DNA of 37,885 nt, from contig NZ_LWCC02000005.1 in assembly GCF_001642695.1 (NCBI RefSeq), positions 3,281,427-3,319,311 on the forward strand. Reading direction: 5' to 3'. The DNA comes from Streptomyces chilikensis. GTDB lineage: Bacteria; Actinomycetota; Actinomycetes; Streptomycetales; Streptomycetaceae. Below the pieces are notes generated by a model that saw only the letters and a program-made list of their open reading frames with translations, ran no database searches and was not told where the DNA came from. This document shows, in pieces, positions 25,818 through 36,277 of the stretch (positions are counted from its first letter, which is position 1; each line of letters begins with the position of its first letter). The position numbers and the translations under genes were made by a program.

Positions 25818-27371
25818 TCAGTGCGGGACGGAGTCCTCCGCCGCCGCGCGGAGGGAGCGCGCGACGTCGTCGAACGCCTCCTCGGAGCGGTGCAGGAGGT
25901 CCAGGGTGAGCGCGGCCGTCCAGGAGAACTCCCGGGCGCCGCACGCCTCGCCGGTGTACGGGTCGACGTACTCGGCGAAGTCGGAGGACCCCGCCGTCGT
26001 CAGCAGCGCCTCGCGCAGCGCGGCGGCGAGTTCGCCGTGGCCGTGCAGCCGCAGGCCGTGCTCCATCAGCCAGCCGACGTTGAACCAGGCCGGGCCGCGC
26101 CAGTACCGGTGCGGGTCGAAGCAGGCGCCGGTCAGGTCGTAGCTGGGCACCAGCCGGGTGGAGGAACCGAGGCCGAACCGGGGCCCGCACAGCGTCCCGA
26201 CCAGCGCGCGGGCCGTCCCCTCGTCCAGCGCCGGCAGGATCAGGGGGATCAGGCTCGCCACCCCGTGCTCCTCGATCAGCTCGCCGGTGAGGACGTCGCG
26301 GCAGAGGAAGGCCCCGTGCCGCTCGTCCCACAGCCGGTCGACCAGGGCGCGGGTGAGCCGCGCGGCGCGGGCGTGACGGGCGGCGGAGCGGATGCCGAGT
26401 TCGGTCTCGATCAGGCCCAGGGCGTGCTCGGAGGCGATCAGCAGCGCGTTGAACGCCGGGTCCTCCACGGCGAACTCGCCGCCGCCGTCGACGTAGCCGC
26501 GGTCCCGGTAGTCCATGGCCAGCTTGACGTAGCGGCCGTAGTCCAGGTCGGTGGGCCGGTCCTCGGGGGCGCCGTGCGCCAGGTCCGCGCGGGTGAAGGA
26601 GCCCGCGGGGGCCGGCGTCACCCGGGAGAGCGGCGGGTCCCAGCAGGGGCTGTTGTCCATGCCCTGCTCCCAGGGGTGGACCACGCTGACCAGGCCGCCG
26701 GCGCCCAGGTCACGGTGGCGCAGCAGGTAGTTGTGCCAGGACACCAGCTTCGGGTAGGCGCGGCGCAGGAAGCCGTTCGTCCGGGACAGGCCCGGATCCG
26801 CGCGGTGGGTCAGCCACACGGCCAGCGCGTGCACCGGCGGCTGGACGATGCCCGAGGTCTGGACGGCCGGCGGGGCGCCGGAGGGACGGCCGGCCGTGGT
26901 CGAACGCCAGAAGTCGGGGCTGGGGAAGTAGGCGTCGTGCGGCACCGCGGGGTTGAAGACGATGTGCGGGATCCGCCCGTCGTCCCACTGCGCGGAGAAG
27001 AGCGTCCGCAGCTCGGTCTGCGCGCGCAGCGGGGAGAGGTGGCGCAGGCCGATCGCGACGAACGCCGAGTCCCACGACCACTGGTGCGGGTAGAGCGAGC
27101 GCGAGGGCACCGTCGAGGCGCCCTGCCAGTTGTCCTCCAGCACCAGGCGGGCCCGGGCGTGCAGGGAACCCGCGAGCGAGGACGGGTCGAAGGGGAGTGT
27201 CGCGTCCGTGAGGGCCTCGGCGGCCCCGGTGGTTCCGGCCACCGCGGCGGACGCGCGGCCGGGGACGGAGGAGGCCGGTGGGTGGGCCGTATCCGCAGGC
27301 TCCGCGGGTGGTTCCGCGGTCTCCGTCCGCCGGGTGTGACCGACGTCGGCACGGTCTGCTGGGCTGTCCAC
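25818..27371 (-). CDS. GH63/MGH1-like glycoside hydrolase, cytoplasmic
   Basis: A protein of 517 residues with an (alpha/alpha)6 barrel pattern: SLYPHQWSWDSAFVAIGLRHL near the start of the domain, SVVHPWEQGMDNSP in the middle and RYWRGPAWFNVGWLMEHGL followed by REFSWTAALTLDLL at the end. These are marks of the trehalase/GH63-like group that includes glucosylglycerate and mannosylglycerate hydrolases. The substrate is not certain. The first 65 residues are Pro/Ala-rich and not conserved, and no signal peptide is seen. The start is GTG at 27371 with GGGAGAGAAG upstream; a longer frame reaches 27425 without support. Confidence 0.83.
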   Translation of the reverse strand: MDSPADRADVGHTRRTETAEPPAEPADTAHPPASSVPGRASAAVAGTTGAAEALTDATLPFDPSSLAGSLHARARLVLEDNWQGASTVPSRSLYPHQWSWDSAFVAIGLRHLSPLRAQTELRTLFSAQWDDGRIPHIVFNPAVPHDAYFPSPDFWRSTTAGRPSGAPPAVQTSGIVQPPVHALAVWLTHRADPGLSRTNGFLRRAYPKLVSWHNYLLRHRDLGAGGLVSVVHPWEQGMDNSPCWDPPLSRVTPAPAGSFTRADLAHGAPEDRPTDLDYGRYVKLAMDYRDRGYVDGGGEFAVEDPAFNALLIASEHALGLIETELGIRSAARHARAARLTRALVDRLWDERHGAFLCRDVLTGELIEEHGVASLIPLILPALDEGTARALVGTLCGPRFGLGSSTRLVPSYDLTGACFDPHRYWRGPAWFNVGWLMEHGLRLHGHGELAAALREALLTTAGSSDFAEYVDPYTGEACGAREFSWTAALTLDLLHRSEEAFDDVARSLRAAAEDSVPH

Positions 27372-27847
27372 CGGACTTCTCTCCCACGGGATGACATCGA
27401 AGGGCAGACGTGACGGGGGCCACACATTCCGTCAGGTCTGCCGGGAAGTACGTCTATTAAGCACGCGAAACCATCATGTAATCGGCATTTCGCAAAAGAC
27501 AAGGGTCGGCGTGTTCACCCGCTCGGCCGCGCGGTTCCCCGCCGCTGCCGGCAAAGGGTCTGACCTGCGACGACGCGTCCCGTGCGGGCGGGCTGTGAAA
27601 CGCGGCGCACTGCGCGCGGTGACCGTGCCCTCACGGCCGTCCCGGGAGGGGCGGAAGATCGTCCGAGATCTGGCCGGAACTGTTCGCACCGGACCGGGCC
27701 GACGGCGTACCGAGCCGCCGGGCGCGGACGCGCGGACGGCGGGGCGTCCCCCAAGTGTGCAGGCCGGACGGCCGCGCGCGAGGCGTCCGCATGGTGAAAT
27801 CCGGCACTCCGCGGGGCGTGATTCTCGCCACCCCTGATAGGCCATCC

Positions 27848-27961
27848 GCTCAGATGAGCGTCTTCGTCTTGACTGCACTTCATCAAGCCGTGGCACTCGG
27901 TGCCATCCGATGATCGTTCATCGCTCAAATTCAGACGAGCTACAACCCTGCTCACATGAGC
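27848..27961. repeat. Repeated dyad GCTCAnATGAGC
   Basis: Two 12-bp sites differing at one central base, GCTCAGATGAGC at 27848-27859 and GCTCACATGAGC at 27950-27961, are 102 bp apart start to start. Each is a 5-bp inverted repeat with a 2-bp centre. The spacing is near ten helical turns, which would suit two dimers on one face of the DNA. The regulator is unknown. Confidence 0.45.
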
Positions 27962-27990
27962 GACCACCCCGCTCTCTTCGGGCGTGTTCC

Positions 27991-28042
27991 TTCAAGTCTT
28001 GAACACATCGGACGCCCAAAGCTTGCCAAGTCTTGACTTGGC
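27991..28042. promoter_or_regulatory. Tandem dyads sharing CAAGTCTTGA, possible ppdK operator
   Basis: TTCAAG-T-CTTGAA (27992-28004) and GCCAAGTC-TT-GACTTGGC (28025-28042) are both perfect inverted repeats and share the decamer CAAGTCTTGA in the same orientation, 34 bp apart. They lie about 125-175 bp upstream of the ppdK start. The pattern is typical of a two-site operator; no known regulator is matched. Confidence 0.5.
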
Positions 28043-28164
28043 GATCATCGGTCCGACCCCCGTCACGCGCATGCGGTTCGAAGGCGGACGTACCCATAAC
28101 CCCTGGATCTGGGTATGTTCCTCGCCGTCAGGGCAGTCATCGCGTCCTCGAGGAGTCGAGAACC

Positions 28165-30915
<2,751 letters not shown>

Positions 30916-31044
30916 CGCGGGGTCACCAGCTTCCGGCCGGCGCGGGGATGTGCCCCCGCCCGGCCGGGTTCCGCCCCGGGGCCGGAGCCGGTCGCGTTCC
31001 GTGACCCTCATCCGGCCGGCGACGACGGCCCCGGAGCACCACGG

Positions 31045-31075
31045 GAGGCGGCACCCTGTGCGGGGGTGCCGCCTC
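31045..31075 (+). terminator. Terminator after ppdK with a T-rich tail
   Basis: A 12-bp perfect stem (GAGGCGGCACCC with GGGTGCCGCCTC), a 7-nt loop and a following TTCCCCTTTCCTT run make this the most classical rho-independent terminator of the window. It lies 129 nt after the ppdK stop. The rest of 30916-31206 is GC-rich and holds nothing else I can name. Confidence 0.8.
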
Positions 31076-31206
31076 TTCCCCTTTCCTTCACGGGCCGCGC
31101 CCGCCGCGCCCGCCCCCGGGGCGCGGGAGCCGGTGCCGGGACGCGCCCCTCCGGCTCGCCCGCCGCGCGTGGGCGGGAGCCGGCGGGGCGCGCCGGTGGT
31201 GAGGGG

Positions 31207-32364
31207 TCAGGCGCGGAAGGGGCCCGTGACCTCGTAGGTGATGCCGCCGGAGGAGCTGCCGGTCGTGCCGCGCTGGCTGGAGAAGTAGAGGCGGCGGCCG
31301 TCGGGGGAGAAGGCGGGCCCGGTGATCTCCGAGCCGGACTGGCCGCCGATCCGCAGGAACGGGGCGACCACGCCGGACGGGGTGATCACGCAGATCTCCA
31401 TGTTGCCGCCGTCCTCCGCGACGTACAGGTCGCCGGAGGACGTGCCGGTGACGTTGTCCACGCCGGTGAGCGGCGCCGTTCCGCTGGTGACCAGCGAGTC
31501 GTCGTACGCCAGGGAGATGGTCTGCGCGGCCGCGTCGTAGGCCCAGACCCGGTTGTCGCCCTTGGTGGTGAACCAGCACGTGCCGTCCGCGTAGTAGCAG
31601 CCCTCGCCGCCGTTGAAGCGCTTGGTGCCGGACACCTGGTAGCGGGTGGCGGTGGCCCCTGTCGGGTCGGGAACCCGCGCCCAGGTCACGGACCCGCTGG
31701 TGGCCGAGGACCCGACCATGACCTCCAGCGTGCCGGAGGAGAGGTCGCCCCAGGTCGTGGGCCGGAAGCGGTAGAACGCGCCGTCGGTGACGTCCTCGGT
31801 CAGGTAGATCACCTGGCGGACCGGGTCGCAGGCCGCGGCCTCGTGCTTGAAGCGCCCCATCGCGTCCCGCCGGACCGCGGCCTTCACCCCCCACGGGTCG
31901 GTCTCGTACACGTAGCCCCGGTCCACCTCCTCGCAGGACAGCCACGTGTTCCACGGGGTCTTGCCGCCCGCGCAGTTGACGTTGGTGTTGGAGAGGATGC
32001 GGTACGCGCCCGTGATGGCGCCCGAGGAGTCGAACCTCACCGCGCCCGCGCCGCCCGTGGAGCTGATCTCCGAGTTGGAGACGTAGATCCACCCGCTGCC
32101 GTCCGCGTAGCAGGCGCCGCCGTCGGGCGCGTCGTGCCAGGTGTAGTTCGTGCCGGCGACCTTCTGCCGCGAGCGGGCGATCACCCTGCTGGTGAAGCCG
32201 GAGGGCAGCCTGATGCCGTTCGCGTCGGCGGTGCCGAGCGCCCCGTAGGGGCCGGTACCGGGCTGCGCGGGGGCGGCATGGGCCGCGCCGCGCCACAGGG
32301 TCCCGCCGAAGACGGCGGCCGAGCCGCCGAGGACGGCGGCGCGCAGGAGGTTGCGACGTTCCAC
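31207..32364 (-). CDS. Tat-exported PhoX-like protein (DUF839)
   Basis: A protein of 385 residues. The N-terminus has a twin-arginine signal, ERRNLLRAAVLGGSAAVFGG, ending at about AHA (near residue 28), so it is exported folded. The rest is a beta-propeller of the PhoX/DUF839 group (for example TWHDAPDGGACYADGSGWIYVSN, GTWLSCEE-like NTWLSCEEVDRGYVYE, AAACDPVRQVIYLTEDVTDGAFYRF, GEGCYYADGTCWFTT). True PhoX enzymes are calcium/iron phosphatases; activity here is likely but not shown. The GTG at 32364 follows GGAG by 5 nt; another GTG at 32370 is in frame. A possible PHO box lies upstream at 32465. Confidence 0.88.
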   Translation of the reverse strand: MERRNLLRAAVLGGSAAVFGGTLWRGAAHAAPAQPGTGPYGALGTADANGIRLPSGFTSRVIARSRQKVAGTNYTWHDAPDGGACYADGSGWIYVSNSEISSTGGAGAVRFDSSGAITGAYRILSNTNVNCAGGKTPWNTWLSCEEVDRGYVYETDPWGVKAAVRRDAMGRFKHEAAACDPVRQVIYLTEDVTDGAFYRFRPTTWGDLSSGTLEVMVGSSATSGSVTWARVPDPTGATATRYQVSGTKRFNGGEGCYYADGTCWFTTKGDNRVWAYDAAAQTISLAYDDSLVTSGTAPLTGVDNVTGTSSGDLYVAEDGGNMEICVITPSGVVAPFLRIGGQSGSEITGPAFSPDGRRLYFSSQRGTTGSSSGGITYEVTGPFRA

Positions 32365-32464
32365 GTTCACTCCAGGGATGAGGTGTGCCCACGGCCCGGC
32401 CGCCGGACGGCGGCCGGTGGTTCTGCCTCGTGCCGCAGGGGAGCGTAGGAGCGCCTGCCGGACC

Positions 32465-32486
32465 TCCCGCTCAACCTGTCGTGAAC
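32465..32486 (-). promoter_or_regulatory. Possible PHO box upstream of the PhoX-like gene
   Basis: On the minus strand, GTTCACGACAG (32486-32476) is followed directly by GTTGAGCGGGA (32475-32465). PhoP of Streptomyces binds tandem 11-nt units of the GTTCACC type. The first unit fits well in its conserved left part; the second is weaker. The pair is about 100 nt upstream of the PhoX-type start, a sensible position for phosphate-starvation control. Confidence 0.4.
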
Positions 32487-32569
32487 GCTTCATGTATGCC
32501 GGGTGACGGGTGTCCCGGTGACGGCCGCCCCCGCCGTCCGGCCGGCCCGGGTCTACGGTGGGGCCACCG

Positions 32570-32623
32570 GAACCGGCGGACGTAAGAACCGGCGGACGTA
32601 AGAACCGGCGGACGTGAGAACCG
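32570..32623 (+). repeat. 16-bp tandem repeat, 3.4 copies, upstream of the SDR gene
   Basis: The unit GAACCGGCGGACGTAA is repeated head to tail at 32570, 32586 and 32602 (third copy ends TGA instead of TAA), followed by a partial GAACCG at 32618. The array ends 21 nt before the SDR start codon, so it lies in the promoter or 5' untranslated region. Copy number is likely to vary between strains. Confidence 0.85.
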
Positions 32624-32644
32624 ACTAACGAGAGGCGCCCGACG

Positions 32645-33571
32645 ATGACCCGCTGGACCGCGTCGCAGATCCCCGACCAGACCGGCCGCGTCGCCGTCGT
32701 CACCGGAGCCAACGGCGGGCTGGGGCTGGTCACCGCCCTGGAACTGGCGCGCCGCGGCGCGGAGGTGGTGCTGGCCTGCCGGGACGTGGCCAGGGGGCGC
32801 GAGGCGGCCGCCGGGATCGAGGCCGGGGTCCCCGCCGCGCGTGTCGACGTCGCCCGCCTGGACCTGGCGGACCTCGCCTCGGTACGCGCCTTCGCGGACG
32901 CCTTCCCGCACGACCGGCTCGACCTGCTGGTCAACAACGCCGGCGTGATGGCGCTGCCGCACCGCACCACCGCCGACGGGTTCGAGACGCAGTTCGGCGT
33001 CAACCACCTCGGCCACTTCGCCCTCACCGGCCTGCTGCTGCCCCGCGTCCTGGCCACCCCCGGCGCCCGTGTGATCACCGTCTCCAGCTTCGCCCACGTG
33101 CTGGGCAACATCGACATCCACGACCTCAACAGCGAGCAGGGTTACCGCCGTTGGACCGCCTACGGCCGCTCCAAGACCGCCAACCTGCTCTTCACCCACG
33201 AGCTGGCCCGCCGCCTGGCCGCCGCCGGCTCCGACGTGGTCGCCGCCTCCGCCCACCCCGGCTACTCCGCCACCAACCTGACCACCGCGGGCCCCGCCAT
33301 GGAGGGCCGGCACACCCTCCGGCGGCTGATGCGGCTCGCCGACCGCGCCGTCGCCCAGACCGCGGAGGCGGGCGCCCTGCCCACCCTCTACGCCGCCACC
33401 GCCCCCGGCGTCCGCCCCGACTCCTTCACCGGCCCCTCCTTCCTGATGTGGCGCGGCGCCCCCGCCCCGTCCTGGCGCGCCCCCTGGACCCTCGACGACC
33501 GCGCGTCGGCCCGCCTGTGGGCGGAGTCCGAGCGGCTGACGGGCGTGCGGTACGAGGGGCTCAAACGATGA
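32645..33571 (+). CDS. Short-chain dehydrogenase/reductase (retinol dehydrogenase-like)
   Basis: A classical-type SDR of 308 residues using NAD(P). The cofactor motif is TGANGGLG (20-27), NNAG is at 97-100, and the catalytic set is Ser147 or Ser148 (TVSSFAH), Tyr173 and Lys177 (YGRSK). The extended C-terminal part and the SAHPGYSATNL segment place it with the retinol dehydrogenase/WW-oxidoreductase-like SDRs common in Streptomyces. The substrate is unknown. GAGAGG precedes the ATG at 32645. Confidence 0.92.
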   Translation: MTRWTASQIPDQTGRVAVVTGANGGLGLVTALELARRGAEVVLACRDVARGREAAAGIEAGVPAARVDVARLDLADLASVRAFADAFPHDRLDLLVNNAGVMALPHRTTADGFETQFGVNHLGHFALTGLLLPRVLATPGARVITVSSFAHVLGNIDIHDLNSEQGYRRWTAYGRSKTANLLFTHELARRLAAAGSDVVAASAHPGYSATNLTTAGPAMEGRHTLRRLMRLADRAVAQTAEAGALPTLYAATAPGVRPDSFTGPSFLMWRGAPAPSWRAPWTLDDRASARLWAESERLTGVRYEGLKR

Positions 33572-33633
33572 TCCTGTCCCCGTCCGGGTGAAGTGATATC
33601 GGAATCGCTGGTTAGAACGGTATCGTTTTCGGT

Positions 33634-33864
33634 ATGGCTCGTACTGTGATCGATCTGGACGACGACATCGTCACGGAGGCCATGCGCCTCTACGGGACGA
33701 AGACCAAGGCCGCGGCAGTGCGCGCGGCGATGGAAGAAGCCGTGAAGTACCGGCTACGGCAGGAGTTCTTCGACGCCCTCGACCGGGGTGACGTCGACCT
33801 CAGCCACGACAGCCGCGGCGCCGACGGCGGGCCGGTGGGAGACGCGGAGCGGGGTGCCGCATGA
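33634..33864 (+). CDS. vapB: VapB-type antitoxin
   Basis: The 76-residue protein is a ribbon-helix-helix antitoxin of the kind starting MARTVIDLDDDIVTEAMRLYGTKTKAAAVRAAMEEA; the C-terminal part (KYRLRQEFFDALDRGDVDL) is the toxin-binding arm. Its stop overlaps the toxin start (ATGA). No Shine-Dalgarno sequence precedes the ATG. TATCGT (33621-33626) ends seven bases before it and could be a -10 for a leaderless mRNA; TAGAAC (33613-33618) is an alternative. The AACGGTATCGTT dyad over this region may be the autoregulatory operator. A diverged copy of codons 37-60 occurs at 36047. Confidence 0.92.
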   Translation: MARTVIDLDDDIVTEAMRLYGTKTKAAAVRAAMEEAVKYRLRQEFFDALDRGDVDLSHDSRGADGGPVGDAERGAA

Positions 33865-34277
33865 CCTCGCGTTTCCTGATCGACAAGTCGGCACTGGCCA
33901 GGTACGGCAGGCCCGCTGTACGCGCGACCCTCAGACCTCTGCACGAGCGGGGCCTGCTCGCCGTCTGCGGGGCGGTGGAGATGGAGGTCCTCTACTCGGC
34001 ACGCGACGCCGCGGAAGCGACCCGACTGCGCACGTGGCTACGCGGATTCGACCGGCTCAGCACTCATGACGAAGTCTGGGACCGCGCGCTCGAGGTTCAA
34101 GGCGCGGCGATCGCCCAGGGCAACCATCGCGCCTTCTCCATGGCCGACCTGCTGATCGCCGCCGTGGCCGAACGGCACGGTGCGGTGGTGCTGCACTACG
34201 ACGGCGACTACGACATGATCGCCAAGATCACCGGTCAGCCCACCGAATGGGCCGCCGCTCCCGGCACAGCCGACTGA
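33861..34277 (+). CDS. vapC: VapC-type PIN-domain ribonuclease toxin
   Basis: The 138-residue toxin has a PIN-domain acidic site: D8 in FLIDKSAL, E40/E42 in AVEMEVLYS, D96 in SMADLLIAA and D114/D116 in HYDGDYD. VapC toxins cut tRNA or rRNA; the target cannot be read here. It overlaps vapB by four bases, so toxin and antitoxin are co-translated with antitoxin first. The acidic site looks intact, so the toxin should be active. Confidence 0.93.
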   Translation: MTSRFLIDKSALARYGRPAVRATLRPLHERGLLAVCGAVEMEVLYSARDAAEATRLRTWLRGFDRLSTHDEVWDRALEVQGAAIAQGNHRAFSMADLLIAAVAERHGAVVLHYDGDYDMIAKITGQPTEWAAAPGTAD

Positions 34278-34312
34278 AGGAGACGGCGGCCTCGCGTGGC
34301 CGCACTGCTCGT

Positions 34313-34334
34313 GACCGCCCGACCGGTGGCGGTC
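34313..34334. terminator. Small hairpin between vapC and DUF397
   Basis: GACCGCC-CGACCGGT-GGCGGTC is a 7-bp perfect stem in the convergent gap, 36 nt after the vapC stop. Confidence 0.4.
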
Positions 34335-34358
34335 GAACCGACGCGGCGCCGAGTCGGC

Positions 34359-34571
34359 TCAGTCGCCCTTCCGGCGCCGGCCCTGGTGGACGACGAACGC
34401 CGTCCACGCCGCCGCGGAGAGGCTCAGGCGCGGGCCGTCGGACTGCTTGGAGTCCCGGACGTGGACCGTGCCGGGCTCGACGGCGGCCTCGACGCAGGAG
34501 TTGCCGTCAGGGCCGCTGCTGTAACTGCTCCTGAACCACCGCAGCTTCGGGTTGCCCTCCGCGCCGTTCAC
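34359..34571 (-). CDS. DUF397 small protein (second locus)
   Basis: The 70-residue protein has the DUF397 marks WFRSSYSSGPDGNSCVEAAV, VHVRDSKQSDGPRLSL and WTAFV. Its ATG overlaps the stop of the HTH regulator at 34568 by four bases. Compared with the copy at 22069 it shares the S-S-Y-S, CVE and VRDSK positions but little else, so the two loci are old paralogues rather than a recent duplication. Confidence 0.93.
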   Translation of the reverse strand: MNGAEGNPKLRWFRSSYSSGPDGNSCVEAAVEPGTVHVRDSKQSDGPRLSLSAAAWTAFVVHQGRRRKGD

Positions 34572-35455
34572 GTCTCCTCCAGAAGTCGCTCGATGAGAGC
34601 CCGGGACTCCCCGGGCGGGAGTGCCTCCGCCCGAATCGTGCCGTACCGCAACTCCAGGATGCGCACCTGTTTCGGGTCGGATGCCGGCCTGCCGTTGAAG
34701 GCGCCGTCGGAGCGGCCCAGTGCCGTACCGTCCTCGAACTTCAGCAACTCGATGCGGCCCGCCAGGCCGGGGTGAGGTCCACTGGCCAGCGGCATGGCCT
34801 GCAGCGTCACGTAGCTCAACCTGCTTGCCCGCAGCAGATGTTCCAGCTGGCCGCGCATGACCGCCGCGTCACCCACCTGACGCCGTAGAGCCGCTTCCTC
34901 CAGGACGAAGCTCAGCGACGGTGCGGGCGTCCGCTCGAAGACCGCCTGCCGCGCCATCCGGGCGGCGACCATGCGGTCCACGTCGTCCGGTGAGTAGGGC
35001 GGCTGCCACACCTCGAACAGCGCGCGGGCGTGCGCGGGCGTCTGCAGCAGGCCGGGAACGCTGAGGCACTCGTAGGTCCCCATCTCCACGGCTCGAGCCT
35101 CCAGCTTCGCCAGGTCCCGCACCTGCTTCGGGTACCTGACCTTCGCCACGTCCTCCTTCATCGCGGAGAGCAGCCCGCCTGCGCCCAGCACCTCGTCCGC
35201 CTTGTCCAGGAACTCCGGGCGGGGGATCCGCTTGCCGCCCTCCAGCTTGTAGACCATGTCCTCGCCGTACCCGACGGCCACGCCGAACTCCCCGGCACGC
35301 AGCCCCACCGCCTCGCGCCGCAGCCTCAACTGCCTTCCCACGGTGGCGATCACGGCCAGGCCCCACTCGTCCTCCGGGTCGACCTCCCAGCCCGGATCGT
35401 CCGCCTCACCGGTCCGGACGGCCGCCGACCGGACCGTCGCGCCGTTCACCCGCAT
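34568..35455 (-). CDS. WhiJ/Scr1-type helix-turn-helix regulator (second locus)
   Basis: The 295-residue protein has an Xre-type HTH (about residues 28-85, LRLRREAVGLRAGEFGVAVGYGEDMVYKLEGGKR) and a DUF5753 domain (YECLSVPGLLQTPAHARALFEVW to the end). The start is the ATG at 35455, the first Met before the HTH, with GAGGGG upstream. It diverges from the HATPase gene at 35579 and is coupled to DUF397, so this is the same three-gene arrangement as at 20624-22278. The HTH lacks the usual Gln at the start of helix 2 seen in the first copy, suggesting a different binding site. Confidence 0.9.
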   Translation of the reverse strand: MRVNGATVRSAAVRTGEADDPGWEVDPEDEWGLAVIATVGRQLRLRREAVGLRAGEFGVAVGYGEDMVYKLEGGKRIPRPEFLDKADEVLGAGGLLSAMKEDVAKVRYPKQVRDLAKLEARAVEMGTYECLSVPGLLQTPAHARALFEVWQPPYSPDDVDRMVAARMARQAVFERTPAPSLSFVLEEAALRRQVGDAAVMRGQLEHLLRASRLSYVTLQAMPLASGPHPGLAGRIELLKFEDGTALGRSDGAFNGRPASDPKQVRILELRYGTIRAEALPPGESRALIERLLEET

Positions 35456-35578
35456 GCCGCACCCCTCACCGTGCCGGTACGGCCCGCGCCGACCGGAGCC
35501 GACAGCGCCGGACAGGGTCCGGACAGTCACCGTACGTACCGCTGTTGTCACCGCGAACGGTAGGCGGCGACCGCCACG

Positions 35579-36277
35579 ATGACCGCCATGAGGCAGAAAA
35601 CCACCCGACTCCGTGACACCGCACCGCGCTTCGACGCCGTCCTCCCCTGCACTCCCCGCGGTGCGCGCGAGGCCCGGCGACGGGCCACCGCATGGCTCGC
35701 CACCTGCGGAGTACCGGCCGAAACGCTGGACCCGGCCGCCCACGTCATCGGCGAGCTCACGGGGAACGCCGCCACCCACGGCAGGGTCCGGGGGCGCGAC
35801 TTCCTGATCTCGGTCCGCCTCTCACCCACCACCGTGCGCATCGAGGTCACCGACACGCGCAGTGACGAACTGCCGGGCCCGACGGTCGGGCTGCCCGGCC
35901 ACGACGCCGAGTCCGGTCGCGGCCTGTACTTGGTCGAAGTCCTCGCGGACCGCTGGGGAGTCGTCGTGGGCCCGGTACCCCGCAAGACGGTGTGGGCCGA
36001 ACTCGGCCTCGCCACCGACGAGGCCGGGGCCACGACGGACGAGATCACGAGGTACCGGTTGAGGCAGGAGTCCTCCGACGCGTCGAGCCAGGGCGAGACC
36101 GACCTCGGACACGACAGCGAGAGGGCCGGTCGTGTCTCCGCCGGTCGGCCGACCTGGGCCGTCGGTGACGATCCGCGTGGACCGATTGAACGGCCTGGGG
36201 AAGACTGCGCGGATGAACGATGCTCTGGCCCGGGTGATGGATCTGCAACTCCGGTACACCTGGCGGGCCACTCCTGA
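35579..36277 (+). CDS. RsbW-like HATPase with a VapB-like C-terminal extension
   Basis: The protein has 232 residues. The first 145 or so form a GHKL ATPase domain with N box GELTGNAATHG (E59, N63), a DTR segment at 92-94 and ESGRGLYLV (111-119). After the usual end of the domain (TVWAELGLA) comes an extension. Residues 157-180 (TRYRLRQESSDASSQGETDLGHDS) align without gaps to VapB residues 37-60, and the DNA (36047-36119 against 33742-33814) is about 70% identical in the same frame. The end of the gene overlaps the next gene by 65 bp. It diverges from the HTH-DUF397 pair. Confidence 0.82.
   Translation: MTAMRQKTTRLRDTAPRFDAVLPCTPRGAREARRRATAWLATCGVPAETLDPAAHVIGELTGNAATHGRVRGRDFLISVRLSPTTVRIEVTDTRSDELPGPTVGLPGHDAESGRGLYLVEVLADRWGVVVGPVPRKTVWAELGLATDEAGATTDEITRYRLRQESSDASSQGETDLGHDSERAGRVSAGRPTWAVGDDPRGPIERPGEDCADERCSGPGDGSATPVHLAGHS
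36047..36119 (+). pseudogene. vapB C-terminal remnant fused in frame to the HATPase gene
   Basis: By hand alignment 51 of 73 bases match 33742-33814 of the vapB gene with no gap, and the reading frame is shared. Only the toxin-binding arm is present; the DNA-binding half is missing. No vapC-like sequence follows. It is either a relic captured as a C-terminal tail or a working antitoxin arm on a regulator. Confidence 0.65.

Larger units (their letters stand above)
27372..28164. other. Long intergenic region upstream of ppdK
   Basis: No convincing gene lies in these 793 bases. The right half (about 27830-28160) is clearly less GC-rich than the surroundings. It holds a repeated dyad, GCTCAGATGAGC (27848-27859) and GCTCACATGAGC (27950-27961). 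It also has a repeated CAAGTCTTGA (27993-28002 and 28027-28036), each copy within its own inverted repeat, and a TACCCA...TGGGTA pair at about 28091-28115. The left half should contain the promoter of the minus-strand glycosidase, but I could not place it. Confidence 0.6.

Noticed and set aside
27474-27896. Possible 140-residue minus-strand gene in the ppdK upstream region
   Set aside because: Arg/Pro/Ser-rich translation, no ribosome binding site and no recognisable family; the region is better explained as regulatory.
32570-32623. CRISPR-like repeats
   Set aside because: The 16-bp units are directly adjacent with no spacers and no cas gene is nearby, so this is a simple tandem repeat.
32645-33571. 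SDR gene as part of a secondary-metabolite cluster
   Set aside because: No polyketide, peptide or terpene synthesis genes are in the window, and the SDR stands alone.
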